In this document: positions 23,061 to 33,735 of the stretch, piece by piece
Position numbering within the stretch: the first letter of the stretch is position 1
Layout of the letters: every line of letters begins with the position of its first letter
Source of the DNA: Prosopocoilus inquinatus
Lineage: Eukaryota; Arthropoda; Insecta; Coleoptera; Lucanidae
Direction of reading: 5' to 3'
Assembly (NCBI GenBank): GCA_036172665.1
Contig: CM069876.1
Coordinates: forward strand, 868,001-932,000
Length of the DNA: 64,000 bases
The notes under the pieces: model-generated
What the model was told of the DNA's origin: nothing
Database searches by the model: none
What the model saw: the letters and a program-made list of their open reading frames with translations, nothing else
Translations under genes and position numbers: made by a program

Positions 23061-25082
23061 AAGCATTGGAGGTACTAATGTGTGTGCATAATTCTTCGTC
23101 CTATAATCATCTTTTTCTGGTTTCATTTTAGTGAGTGCTGATTTCAATTCTTCAGACTTATGTTTTCATTTTGACTTGTTTCCAACTTTTCGACACATTT
23201 ATGGCCGATTGCACCAATGTTTTAAGCAAAGTCGTATTTTGGACAAGCTCAACAAAATATCACGCACATTATAATTGGTACTTAAATGTGTCAAGTAGGT
23301 GTCAGTCAGAATGTGATTAACATTATACTCACCAAGCATAAATGTCATAATCTAAACCCGACTTAAACTTAAGTTCTACTTAAAATATTGGTGCAACCGG
23401 GCATTAGTGTCTGGAGTTATTGTTGTATTTATACGTTGGTTTAGTTTAGTGTTACAGTATCTGTTGGATTTTTATTTTTTGCATGCTATTTGAAATCGAG
23501 ATTTTTTTCTTTAACTTTGGTCTTTCAAAGAGATGTGATTTTCAAACTAACTAATTCATCATTCAATTCATTCCGTTATGATTACCAAGGTATTGTTATC
23601 TTTTATCATCTAGCAGAGGATATTATACACATCAAGTTGCAAGTTGCAGTATAAAAACTAATAAATATTATTGTTACATTTATGATTAGTAAGTTAATTT
23701 CAATGTAATATAGTAGAGGATCATTTATAATTCTGTATATACGAGTAACTATATGTGAGCACGAATATAAGTTTAACCAAGCGTGCCTACATATACAAAT
23801 TTGCTCAGTACCTGGTTCGTTGAATAAACATGAAACTTTAAAACAAGAAAAAATTAGTTAAACAATTCAACAAATCGAATAAATATACCAACAAATTTAA
23901 ACGTATTCGAATTTATTTTGGAACTGTAAATGCAATGATTTATGTGCGCCATGACAAAGGAAATACTGAAAAAACAAGTGGCGGAGTTTTCTTTTATTTG
24001 TATGAACAAGAATGGCAAGAGAAATCAACTCAAACACACGGCGGGACGTTTGGTAAACATAACTATATAATCTTAAAATCCCAGGATTTACGGTGCACAA
24101 ATAATTTAATTAAGTATAAAAAATTCGGAGAATTTACATTTGGATTTTATTAAACGACAATAATATTTAAATTTTGGGGAACTTTTTTATACACATGTCA
24201 AGTATAATTAATGATGTAATAAATCTACCTTCCATCAATTTCCATCTGGTATTTATTTCACATCAAATATGTTTTGACAGTAACGTCAACATATAAAAAT
24301 GAAACACATCATAGTATCAAGTATACAAAAATAAAATTTAGGATAAACGAAAAATGCCAGTTTAAAAATAAATTTCCACGTTCAACGGGGAACATAAATG
24401 TCCAAATATGTGACAGTGAAATTCTCTAAGCGCACATTGCGCTCAATCGTCAAATAAATTTGTCACTTCGCTCTTTTGGGACGTGTGAAGTTGTAAAACT
24501 GTTCTAAATTGCGATTACGTCTGTTTTAACCGTCATAATGCCTGACGATTTGTTTCTTGAATTGTTCCGAAAATACTCCTTGAAACAAAAACGTACTCTA
24601 AATTAAATTGCACTGGATATTTTGTCACGGCTATAGCGCTGTGTAAATTTTAACATTTTGCAACGTGAAAAACTGAAGCATAATACACGTTCATGATCGT
24701 GTAGAGTCGGAGTAGACCATGTTAGGGTGACATTTTTATTGGTATCACTAAAAAATACGTCTGTCAGAAAATTGATTGAGGCTCATTTTTAATTTTTGGT
24801 TTATATTTTGGAAAACCAGTACTGCCACTGTTGCCAGCTCGACTAAAGCAAGACTGAAGCATTCCGTGAAAACGAGAAGTACTGCCCCCAGCAAACAGTT
24901 GTAAAAATATTGCAGAAACAGAAACAGTTGATAATATATTTTTTTCATTAAAATAGTAATTATATGTGTGGGAATTTAAATAGCAGGATCTTCTTATTGT
25001 TGTTGATGACTTAGAACTTAGTCATTTGGACCTCATTCAGAATTCTATCTACTGCTTTCATCGCCTCCTCCAATTCAATTAG
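23061..25082. other. A+T-rich non-coding stretch
   Basis: About 2 kb in which I see no gene, TIR or second copy. Short frames (23135-23320, 23935-24153, 24748-24948) have no recognisable motif. Confidence 0.45.
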
Positions 25083-25125
25083 TTTGCCAAATTTCTAGGG
25101 CAAGTAAAGGAGGCCAAAATAAGAC
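25083..25125 (+). repeat. 43-bp sequence inverted at 28364-28406
   Basis: tttgccaaatttctagggca followed by agtaaaggaggccaaaataa and gac is present here and, without a mismatch, as the reverse complement at 28364-28406. The match stops abruptly on both sides. Confidence 0.85.
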
Positions 25126-25137
25126 TTTTATGTCGTA

Positions 25138-25904
25138 CACTGTGTCCACGGATTTTCTGCAACGGAGGAAAAACTTTTTTCATTTTACGTTTTAGGAAAA
25201 AAAGTTATTCTTTATAAAAACTTTTGCTTAAATACAGAAAAAGAATTTGCCGAAGTTCAAATTACATTTAGAATTATCACATTACCCAGATCTGTCAAAA
25301 TGATTAATGAAACTTATTGCTTAAGCTCGTGTTGATAATTTATACCTGTAGTTAAAGTTATGGGAAATGGCAAAATTATTAGCCCTTATTTTTTTGAAGA
25401 AAATTTTAATTAATTCAGTTATTTGCAAATGCTAGAAAATGTTGCTTCATCGTCACTGGCGGATGTGTGTTTGGAAAACATTTATTTTCAACTGGATGGA
25501 TGTCCTGCACATTCCGGAAATTCAATTAAAGGGTAGCTTGATGACCATTTGCCTGGAAGTTGGATCGGACATTTTAGACCAATACATTGGTCATGATACA
25601 AATTCAGAAATTTTAAATGAAAAAATACCAACGGTGATTAGTGAAATAGAAATTGAAACGTTAACAAACGTGTATACAAAATTTAGATACAGGGTAGAAA
25701 ACTGTTTAAAGATAGTTGGAGATTACACTGAATAAGTTTTTCCCATATTAAAAACTAACAAAAACTTTCGTGTAATTTATAAGGCCAATTTAATTGCGGT
25801 TTCATTTTTTTAACAAACGAAATGCTTAAAACAATTGAAACAATTAAGAATACACCAAAAATTACATGTCATTCTACCACAGCAGAAAATCTGTGGACAC
25901 ACTG
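25138..25904 (+). mobile_element. Internally deleted mariner-like element, copy B
   Basis: Termini cactgtgtccacgg and the complement of cagtgtgtccacag, flanked by TA (25136-25137, 25905-25906). It aligns over its whole length with the reverse complement of 15535-16372, including the deletion joint after PGSWI. It is non-autonomous and would need a related transposase elsewhere. Confidence 0.9.
25363..25735 (+). pseudogene. Mariner-like transposase relic (deleted)
   Basis: Across frame changes one reads a piece with SPYFFEENF, then VCLENIYFQLDGCPAHSG (the D of LDG is the expected second catalytic residue), then PGSWIG. The usual segment with the third catalytic residue is missing, and the frame resumes at a C-terminus NVYTKFRYRVENCLKIVG ending at 25735. 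The plus-strand frame that ends there opens at 25439 in the wrong frame for the catalytic part. No activity is possible. Confidence 0.8.
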
Positions 25905-26335
25905 TATAACTTAGGGACTCGGAAATGAATTATTACTTCTTAAAATTGTAAAAATATTGCAGAAACCTAAAAAAATTATTGGCATACTAAAATGACATTA
26001 TTTATTTTTCATTATTCAGGGTGTCGTAAAAGTTTACGGAATTTATTTACACACAATTTTTTGATGCTTTTTGTGCATTTTAAATTCTAAAGAATGCTAA
26101 TTGCATTGAATTTTCCGTCATATTTTAATCTAGAATGTGTTTGTTCAATTCCTTGTTTATTTTGAGTTAAGAGAGCTGTGAATTATCGAAATAAACGCGT
26201 CACAATTACACAAGATAGTTACGAAGATGATCGACTTTGTTCGGACGACGGGTTTTAAGAAATCTGTTGTCTACGACACCTTGAAACAGTGATTTCATTA
26301 ATATTGCAGAAACGACATGGAGTGAACCCCATCAT

Positions 26336-27257
26336 TAGAGATGCGCGACTTCGATTACATAGTCGATAATAGTCGACTTATATCTTTAGTCGAATTAGTC
26401 GACTTTCACTTATCATCGTCGATTAAACAGGTGGGCGACTAAACGATTCTATGCAAGTCGACTAGCAGATCAAGTCTGTAAAGTAAAGTCGACTAAGCTA
26501 TGATGAATTAGTCAACAACGCAAGTCGATTGATTACGTTGAATAAATAGTCGATTTCTCACACTGACAGTTTTATAGGCGCACAATTAAAACCAAAATAC
26601 CAAGTGATAAAGTGATAAGAGTAATAAAGAAATTGTTTTGTCAAATAATATTTATCCATGTTTTGTTAAAAATTTGGTTTTGCAACTGAAATTTATATAC
26701 CGGCGGCATCATAAACAAATAATAAATACATTACTTTCTAAAGGAGCAAGTCACCGTGAAACAACATCAAGTAAATTTAACTTAAACTCACGTCTCTGTC
26801 TGTGTTAGCACAAAGATCTTTGAATGATCTTGGTAATCCACATATTAGAGGCATAATAACACTGAAAATAGTTATGTACTTTTCACCACTAAATTCTTCA
26901 GTTAATTGTACAAAAGGTTTTAGGATAATTAACATATCTATTAAAATAGCCCATTCTGAATCAGAAAGATTATCTGGAGTTCGCTCTGATGTTACTTCCG
27001 TAATTGTTAATGATAGAGGATAATTAATCGACGATGATAAGGTATAAGTCGACTAGCTCGATTAAAGGTACAAGTCGACTGCTGTCGACTATTTAGTCGA
27101 AGTCGAAAAACGAAAAATCATTGTTAGAAGTCGACTAAAATGTCGACTAATTATTCGACTTGTACTGTTGACCAATTAATTGTAGCTTAGTCGGCTTTAT
27201 ATTCATAGACTCGATTTGTAATCGACTGGCATAAAATCGCTTAGTCGCCCATCTCTA
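26336..27257 (-). mobile_element. hAT-type deletion derivative
   Basis: TIRs TAGAGATGCGCGACT and the complement of TAGAGATGGGCGACT, with a perfect 8-bp TSD cccatcat at 26328-26335 and 27258-27265. Both subterminal zones carry many agtcgact-type motifs in both orientations, as in other hAT elements. A fragment of hAT transposase remains on the minus strand, which gives the orientation. Confidence 0.93.
26777..27031 (-). pseudogene. hAT transposase fragment
   Basis: A minus-strand frame without a start codon, ending with a stop at 26777-26779. It reads through LSDSEWAILIDMLIILKPF, then QLTEEFSGEKYITIFSVI and MPLICGL. This pattern (S-x-x-EW, LKPF, a T-E-x-x-S-G-x-K-Y-x-T core, then a P-L-I) is the well-known segment of hAT transposases that lies before the dimerisation region. 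The rest of the protein was lost in the internal deletion that made the element. Confidence 0.8.
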
Positions 27258-27808
27258 CCCATCATCCAGTGAGCATGGTAAAGATTAATTTCAAAGCGTA
27301 TCGCGTGCAAAGTTTTATTTTCACCTTCACGTGGCGATTTTCATTTAATTTACTTTAATTCGTTTTATGAAAATGTTTTCTTTTTATTGAAGGCGATATT
27401 TCTAGCTAGACGTAGTCATGGTGATGTAAACAGGCAATCTCATTTTCTACAAGCCTGTAAAATTTTACAGGTCTTTCATACCAGTCCGTAAAATTATTAC
27501 AGGTCTGTTCCCGTAATTGTCGTTTACTTGGTTACCATAAACAACAAAATTAACCTATAAAATGTCCTTTACTAAGAAAGTGGAATAAAAAATTATTAAC
27601 ATTCTAAAACGAAATTATTAAATGAATATATTTTTTAGTGTTTCTCAGATTATTTTACAACGAATGTTCAAAATGTTGCTCTTAACTTGCACATACATCT
27701 GACAACGATGAATCAGTGTCTTGTGTGTTCGAGATTCGCTCGTATCTCGCCGGCGCTGCGGCTTCAACATTCAAGTTTCATTTAGTTTTGGTACTTGTGT
27801 CGAATAAA

Positions 27809-27987
27809 TTACTGTTGAGAGCAAAAAATAGTAGACCAAAAAATTATTCTTTCTCAAAACGGTATTGAAGACGAGTTAATAAATTTTACCGTCGCCTTAA
27901 GCTTGTGAATTCTGAAATCTGAAAATTTTGAGAAAGAATAATTGCAGGAAATTGTTTTTGTCTACTATTTTTTGCTTTCGACAGTAA
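27809..27987. mobile_element. Small MITE nested in the long-TIR element
   Basis: The left arm ttactgttgagagcaaaaaa tagtagac... pairs with the right arm ending gtctactattttttgctttc gacagtaa; arms also share attattctttctcaaaa. About 179 bp, no coding capacity, TSD not clear. Confidence 0.75.
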
Positions 27988-28226
27988 GTCCTTTAATTGA
28001 CCCGGAACAATGTCGATCATCTTCTCTTCTATCTTGTGTAATTGTGCAACGTTTATTTTGATGATTCAGTTCTCTTAGCTCAAAATAAACAAAGAATTGA
28101 ACAAACACATTTTAGATTAATATTTGACGAGAAATTCAATACAATTACTAGTTTTTAGAATTTAAAATTCTCAAAAAACAGAAGAAAATTACATGTAAAC
28201 AAATCCCGGGAACTTACGACAGCCTG

Positions 28227-29184
28227 TACAATAAAAATTTTATTCATTTAATTACCTCGTTTTGGTACGTTAATAATTTCTTCAGTATTTTGCAATAATA
28301 AGTCATTTTTACAATCTTAAAAAGCAATTACTAATTTTCGACCCTGTTTTACACAACAAAAATGTCTTATTTTGGCCTCCTTTACTTGCCCTAGAAATTT
28401 GGCAAATGAATTTTCAACACCTTGTATATTCTTCTATACTAACATGAGATTCAAATCTGCTTCGTTTTATATTAAATCTTGGCGATCCTTTATGCAATAA
28501 TTAAACGCCTTCACTATTGCATGTTTAGTTCCGCCATTAACTACTTATACATGCACGTTACTTAACGAAAAGAAAGCATCGCCTTCTAGAGTCTAAAAAG
28601 ATCGTGAACGGCTAATAGTTCAGTTTTCTTAGAATCCATCGAGTGATGAACAAGATGCAGGATTAAATCCACATGACAAATATGGTTTTTTTAAATAGTT
28701 TTACAACTTCCGGGAAAACTGACGCATTTACAGTACAGTAAAAACAAATGTTCGGGACCTGTGTTTTGTTATTGTCAATACATGTTATTAAATTTTAAAG
28801 TATGCAAAAAATGTTTATAAAGCTTGTAAACAAAGTTAATTTTTGAAGAAAATATAATTTCTCTCGCACATACAATACTAAAAAGGATAAAAAATATACT
28901 CTTATGCCGGTCAACATTCGTTTTGGTGCCGGAAGTTTGAGACCTGATTTTGAAGATGTTTGGTAAGCTAATCACAATTTTCCGCCCTACAGCTACTGAA
29001 AAGATGTGTAATAACAAAATACAAGAGAGTTTCAAGCAAACTGCTCAACCTCGGACATATTTAGATGTAACCATATCTGTTAACCCAAGAAATTTTCTTT
29101 AAATGTTCTGAAAGAAAGCTAAACCTTTCGTGTTATTAATGATATATGATATCATCTATATTCATTTTCATTTGAACTTGTAAT
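28227..29184. other. A+T-rich non-coding stretch
   Basis: Contains the inverted 43-bp repeat at 28364-28406 and otherwise nothing I recognise; a frame on the minus strand at 28775-29035 has no motif. Confidence 0.45.
28364..28406 (-). repeat. Inverted partner of the 43-bp repeat at 25083
   Basis: Perfect reverse complement of 25083-25125. Its flanks do not resemble the other copy. Confidence 0.85.
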
Positions 29185-29888
29185 TGGCAAACGTAATAAA
29201 AAATCAGCCGAATTATGCTGTGACCTAATGCATTCTATCTTGTACTGATAATTTGAAAGTATGACTGCCCAACGTTTTAATCAGTTTGCAAAAAATTTAT
29301 TGAGGAATTCCTTTCTTAGGATTAAAAATTGCTGAAAGTGGTTTGTTATCAGTAACATGAATAAATTGCCTTCCAAATAAATTTATATAAACCAAAAATT
29401 ATCCCTAATCCCTCTTTCTTCATCTGGCTGTAATTTTGTTTCAGCGGGAGATTGGGTTCGGGAGGCATAACCAATGGGTTTTTCTTGCTTATCGGGCATA
29501 ACATGGGTCAAAACTGCGCCTACCCTGTAAGGACTAGCATCAGTAGTGGTTTTAATTTCATACTCGGAATTGTAATGAGATATTTTAGCTGACATTAATA
29601 ATTTTTTATATTATTAAAAGCTTCGTCACATTCTAGTGACCACACGAATTTGAATTCTTTCTTTAATAAATCATAAAGAGAACTCAAAATAGTTGCTAAG
29701 TTTGGCACAAATTTACCATAGTAATTAATCATACCAACTACTGATTTTAATTGACTTTCTGAAGTGGAAGCTGGTGCTTCCTTTACACAAAGTATCTTTT
29801 CTTCTGAAGCAAGTAAACCATCTTTATTTATTACATAGCCTAAATATTTTACTTCATTTTGATTAAAATTACATTTATTCGCAATCAC
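29185..29888 (-). pseudogene. Gypsy reverse transcriptase C-terminus and RNase H
   Basis: Starts at the Crypton joint with VIANKCNFNQ and YLGYVINKDG (reverse transcriptase end and connection domain), then the RNase H signature TTDASPY with GAVL at about 29500-29560, and further decayed pieces (TDNKPL, FNPKKGIPQ) to about 29190 with stops and frameshifts. The domain order matches Ty3/Gypsy pol. It continues the reverse transcriptase half found at 31441-31783. Confidence 0.82.
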
Positions 29889-31440
29889 ATTATAATTGAA
29901 GTTTTATCCACACTTATGAAGCATATAAAGTACCACTTTATCCACAAGTGGAATAATGAAAAATACAATCTTATATCTTAAATTTTATTTATTTATTACT
30001 AATATTAACATTAACGTTTATGTTAATATTCAATTCGTTTTTTGTTTTACCATGTTTCACTTCGTTTCCACTAATAAGAAGCTTGTAGTGTCATCGGTTT
30101 CAGAACGTATAGTGCTTGTCGAAGTTTCTGATAAATCTTTTTTGATAAACAATGGGGATGTCTCCTCTTGTAAGGAACAACTAGTACCAGGAATAACTCG
30201 GATCTTCCTTGCTATATTAAGCTTATTAGATATAGAATCCACGATGTATGTTTCTGCTACAGCGGAGCTTCTCCACCCACCACGTTGTTTAATTGTTGTA
30301 AGATCAGCACCTTTATTAGCCAGTAAAGTTGTTGAAGTGCGCCTCATGCAATGGCCGCTATAAGCTCCTTCGTTTGCCAAATTCAAAAATGAAGCAACAC
30401 CTGAAGGAACTCTCGACAAAGTGTTGATTCCAGCAGGTTGTGTGTATCGTAAAAAGAATCTGTCGTTGGATACCTCCTTCCAACGTAAGGACATGTTTTT
30501 TCTACACGTCTCCACAGTATTGACAGAGAATCCTTCTTCCATAATTGTAAATTTTCGTGAAATGCCGGTCTTGGTATCTGGTATCGAAACAAGCAGATAT
30601 GCGCCCCTATCTTCTACATTACTGATTTTCATTATTAGTGCAACATAAAATATTTCAAAGTTTATTATCTATAATGTCTAAAAGGTTAAGAGATATTACC
30701 TTAATCATCAAATATTCTTTACCGCAAGCCTTTGTCAAAAATTCTTCCACGTGTGCTCTTTCCTATACTGCAGTTTTCTTCGCCTTGTACCCTCTCGACT
30801 CACTCTTCAGATAGGCAGTGAGCTTACTATATTTTTCAATATCTATGATTTTACGGACCTTCGTAGTGGCCTTCAGCATAGAGTACTTCGACCACATGTA
30901 AGAAACTACATATTTCTTCTTCAAATTTAAGAAATACTATAGCAGAACTTCCTCATTTATTGTCCTTACCCCCGTTTCTCTTTCCATTCATTAAATTTGG
31001 AAAATACTTTTTCATAATGTTGGACTGTACTTCGTAGGCTATAGTTGGAGAGTTGCTTCTTCAGCTTCCTGAGGAATTATCTCAGGAACAAGATCGCTTT
31101 CTTTCATTTTTCACCAACTTAACAAATTTTCACAAATGGAGTCGACAAATAATCGAAACTAAGTAGTTTTACTAAATAGCATCTAAATAGCAACCATTCA
31201 ATAGCTCCCAAGTATTTTTTTTTTAATAAATTTCAATAATTTTTGACGTTACAGTTGCTGTCAGAGCAAAATGTCAAATCATTTTTTGATGAATTCTAAA
31301 TGACCGTGATTGTGGATAAAACGTTGTATTGCATTCGTGTTTTAATCGCGTTTATCCACTTCAGAAAATTAAACTTTCTTGCGTGGATAAAACGCTATCT
31401 AAAACACTTATGTAAAAAATAACTTATATCAATAGAAATT
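29889..31440 (-). mobile_element. Crypton-type tyrosine recombinase element inserted in Gypsy pol
   Basis: 1552 bp separate two adjoining pieces of one Gypsy reverse transcriptase: ...KKCRFI at the 31441 side and VIANKC... at the 29888 side. The insert encodes only a tyrosine recombinase and has no reverse transcriptase and no long TIR, as expected for Cryptons, which move as circles by site-specific recombination. Short motifs gttttatccac / gtggataaaac recur near both ends (29901, 29936, 31313, 31349, 31382), and acacttatg is repeated directly at 29910-29918 and 31404-31412. A tata follows both joints (29891 and 31441). Confidence 0.8.
30057..31107 (-). pseudogene. Crypton tyrosine recombinase
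   Basis: The best-preserved part is the frame ending at 30057, open from 30632. It contains SNDRFFLRY, then AYSGHCMRRTSTT with an H-x-x-R motif, RGGW, and AETYI with the presumptive nucleophilic tyrosine; these are the conserved C-terminal residues of tyrosine recombinases. Upstream, from an ATG at 31107, a second frame reads MKESDLVPEIIPQ, NEEVLL, SYMWSKYSMLKATT, IEKYSKLTAYLK and YLMIKV with at least five stops; it resembles the N-terminal core-binding domain. The frames meet with a shift at about 30640-30720, where a segment with the first catalytic arginine appears lost or altered. The protein would have inserted and excised the element; this copy is dead. Confidence 0.8.
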
Positions 31441-32155
31441 TATAAACCGGCATTTTTTAAACAGTAGCACCTTCTCTAAAGTCTTATTATGATCGATAGA
31501 ATCCGTACACCAGAATATCATCTAAAAAACTATCAGCACCTTCAATGCCCTGTAATAATGACTCCGTTAGCTTTTGGAATTTTGCCGGCGGGCAAGCTAT
31601 GCCAAAAGGAAGACCGAACTCATACCTGAATAAACTTTTATGAGTCGAAATGGTTACTAATTCTTTTGATTTATCGTCTAAACAAATTTGTGCGTAGGCT
31701 TGAGACAAATCGATTGTCGAAAATACGGTGCCGCATTGAAGTTTTGGAAACAAAATCAATTCGAGGTAATGGGAATTGATCAATTTGTAGTTCAGGGTTG
31801 ACTCAGGGTGATTTTAAAATTACCACATGTGCGAACCAAACCATCTTTCTTCAAAAAAGGCCCAATTAGCGTAGCCCATGGCGAATAATGGACCGGAACT
31901 AACACATTCAAATCAACTAATTTAATACTGTTTCTACCTTATCTCTGATACCATAAGGTAATGGTTTAGCTCTAAAAAAAATTGGTGAGACCGAATCACA
32001 CTTTAATTTTAAGGATATCAGATCCTAGATCTGTTTATTCAGTAATTTGCTGAAACTATCGCGCGTATCAGAATAATTTATTTGAGTAATATCCAGATTA
32101 AATAATTTCATTAAATCTCGCCCCAAATTTGTCTCTAATAACAAAAATATTTAGA
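31441..32155 (-). pseudogene. Gypsy protease end and reverse transcriptase N-terminal half
   Basis: The open frame at 31487-31783 holds TVFSTIDLSQAYAQICLDD, LPFGIACPPAKFQKL and FLDDILVYG, the catalytic-box region with FLDD in place of the usual YxDD. After a one-base shift the frame runs NKTLEKVLL to the Crypton joint at 31441. Upstream to about 32150, decayed sequence reads LETNLGRDLM, DSFSKLL, FFRAKPLPYGIRDKVE and GLFEERWFGS with stops. No intact polymerase. Confidence 0.85.
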
Positions 32156-32165
32156 AGATGTGATA

Positions 32166-33733
32166 TAGGAATATTCACGGTGAGTGGCCTATTAGATTAT
32201 ATTGGAAACTACACCTTACATGCCGCTGAAAATTTGTATAAAGATTTTAATCGATAACGAACTATTCAAATAATATAAAATCAATCCTGGGATACTTCCG
32301 CTTGTACCGGAAGTCAATACTAACTTTTTTATTTTAAATGGCACACCCCATATATTATTAAATTTCGAAATTCCCCATTCAGTTTTACATCTTTTGTATT
32401 CACATACGTCATAGCTAAAATGAACAGTTTTGACAATATTAATTTTTTTCATAAGAATTTTAACGATTACAGTGGTCACAATAAATTGGAATATTTCGAA
32501 AACTAAAAAATGTAGAGAACTGTACTTTCTCTGCTTGAACACAGAGATGAAGAAGAACACTTTTTTGGTAAAAGATAAACAGTACACTATACAAAGAGCT
32601 TTCAGGGAATCCACAGAATTTGACAGTTTTCAACTAAGAATAACTTGTTTTTTTTTTTTTAAATGCGACCATTATCTTTTTTCTATGGCATCTGATGCAA
32701 AATGTAATTTTCTTTCTATTTTGTACAAACCATACAATGGCTATCTCTAATGGTTTTCAAGATATTTGCGTACAAATTGATTTCTTGTTAAGTACTGACA
32801 CTATAAATAAGCAATTTCTTGTTACAGACAGAACGCTTAGCTAATCTTTCATAATTTTTGTTCAAAATGCTATTTATTTACTAATAAGAACTTTTCTGAC
32901 GCTGGTGGAAATGTTTGAGGATTGTTTAATAGGGTGCGGTAATCAATGGGTTTGACTTCCTAGATCACCCGATCTAACTCTAGTAGATTTTTATTTATGA
33001 AGTAAATTAAAAAGATAAAGTACATAATACTCCTGCAACTACTAAAGAGAATCTGGATTGAAGGGACAGAGACGGATTTGAACAATCGGATGGACAAAAA
33101 ATTCAAAAATCAAAACTTTATAACGTCAGTACTTAACAAAAAATAAATTATGCATAAATATCCTGAAAACCATTAAAGATAGCGATGAAATTATCTGTAC
33201 AAAAACGAAAGAAAATAATATTTTGCATGCGATGGCACTGAAAAAAGTGGTTGCATTAAAAACAATTGAGTTACTTATTGTTGAATACTGTCAACTCTTG
33301 TGGATTCTCTGTAAGCTCTTTGTAAAATATACTGTTTAACTTTTATCAGAGAAGTTTTATTCCATCTTTGTGATCGAACAGAGAATTGTCCAATTGTCCA
33401 TGTTTTTTCAGTTTTTGAAATATTCCAATTTATTGTGGCTGCTGGAATCGTCAAAATTTTTAGAAAAAATTTAATATCATCAAAACAATACGTTTTAGCT
33501 AGGATGTATGTGAATACAAAAGGTGTAGAATTGAAAAGGGAATTAAAAAATATAATAATATACGGGATGTTCTATTTAAACTTCGACTTCCGGTAGAACC
33601 GGAAGCACGTCATGACTGATTTTATATTATTTGAATAGATCGTCATCGATTACTGCCACATACAAGTTTTCTGCGACCTGTAAGGGGTGGTTTCCAATAT
33701 ATTGTAATAGGCCACTCACCGTGAATATCCCTG
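32166..33733. mobile_element. Mariner-like deletion derivative with about 600-bp TIRs
   Basis: The left arm, 32166 to about 32810, and the right arm, about 33110 to 33733, are complementary over roughly 600 bp (shared attcacggtgagtggcctatt-type end, gcagaaaacttgtatg, ttattcaaataatataaaatc, acaataaattggaatatttc). TA flanks both ends (32164-32165, 33734-33735). The ~300-bp centre keeps a relic of transposase on the plus strand near 32957-33060 (PRSPDLT, then DFYL and TPATTKENLD). Each arm carries an actt-ccg hairpin and an aaatgg.aca module. Confidence 0.88.
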
Positions 33734-33735
33734 TA

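Larger units (their letters stand above)
26017..28226. mobile_element. Long-TIR element hosting two nested insertions
   Basis: About 240 bp at each end are complementary: cagggtgtcgtaa and tgtgtttgttcaattc... on the left (26017-26260) match the reverse complement of about 27990-28226. The pairing continues inward through cacaattacacaagatag and gaagatgatcgac. The right end is followed by TA; the left flank is tt, so the TSD is not clean. Inside are a hAT derivative (26336-27257) and a small MITE (27809-27987). The remaining interior has no readable transposase. Probably a Tc1/mariner relative. Confidence 0.75.
29185..32155 (-). mobile_element. Gypsy-type LTR retrotransposon pol fragment, split by a Crypton
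   Basis: Minus-strand pol remains: end of protease and linker (LGRDLM near 32130), reverse transcriptase (31441-32090 and 29595-29888) and RNase H (29190-29595). No LTRs were found on either side. The fragment is interrupted at 29889-31440 by a recombinase element, and its upstream side abuts the TIR element at 32166. Many stops and frame changes show it is old. Confidence 0.82.

Noticed and set aside
30057..30363. Plus-strand frame of 135 residues at 29956-30363
   Set aside because: It is the antisense shadow of the tyrosine recombinase.
29185..32155. Endogenous retrovirus with envelope
   Set aside because: Only pol pieces are present; no LTR, gag or envelope sequence was found, so a plain Gypsy retrotransposon fragment is enough.
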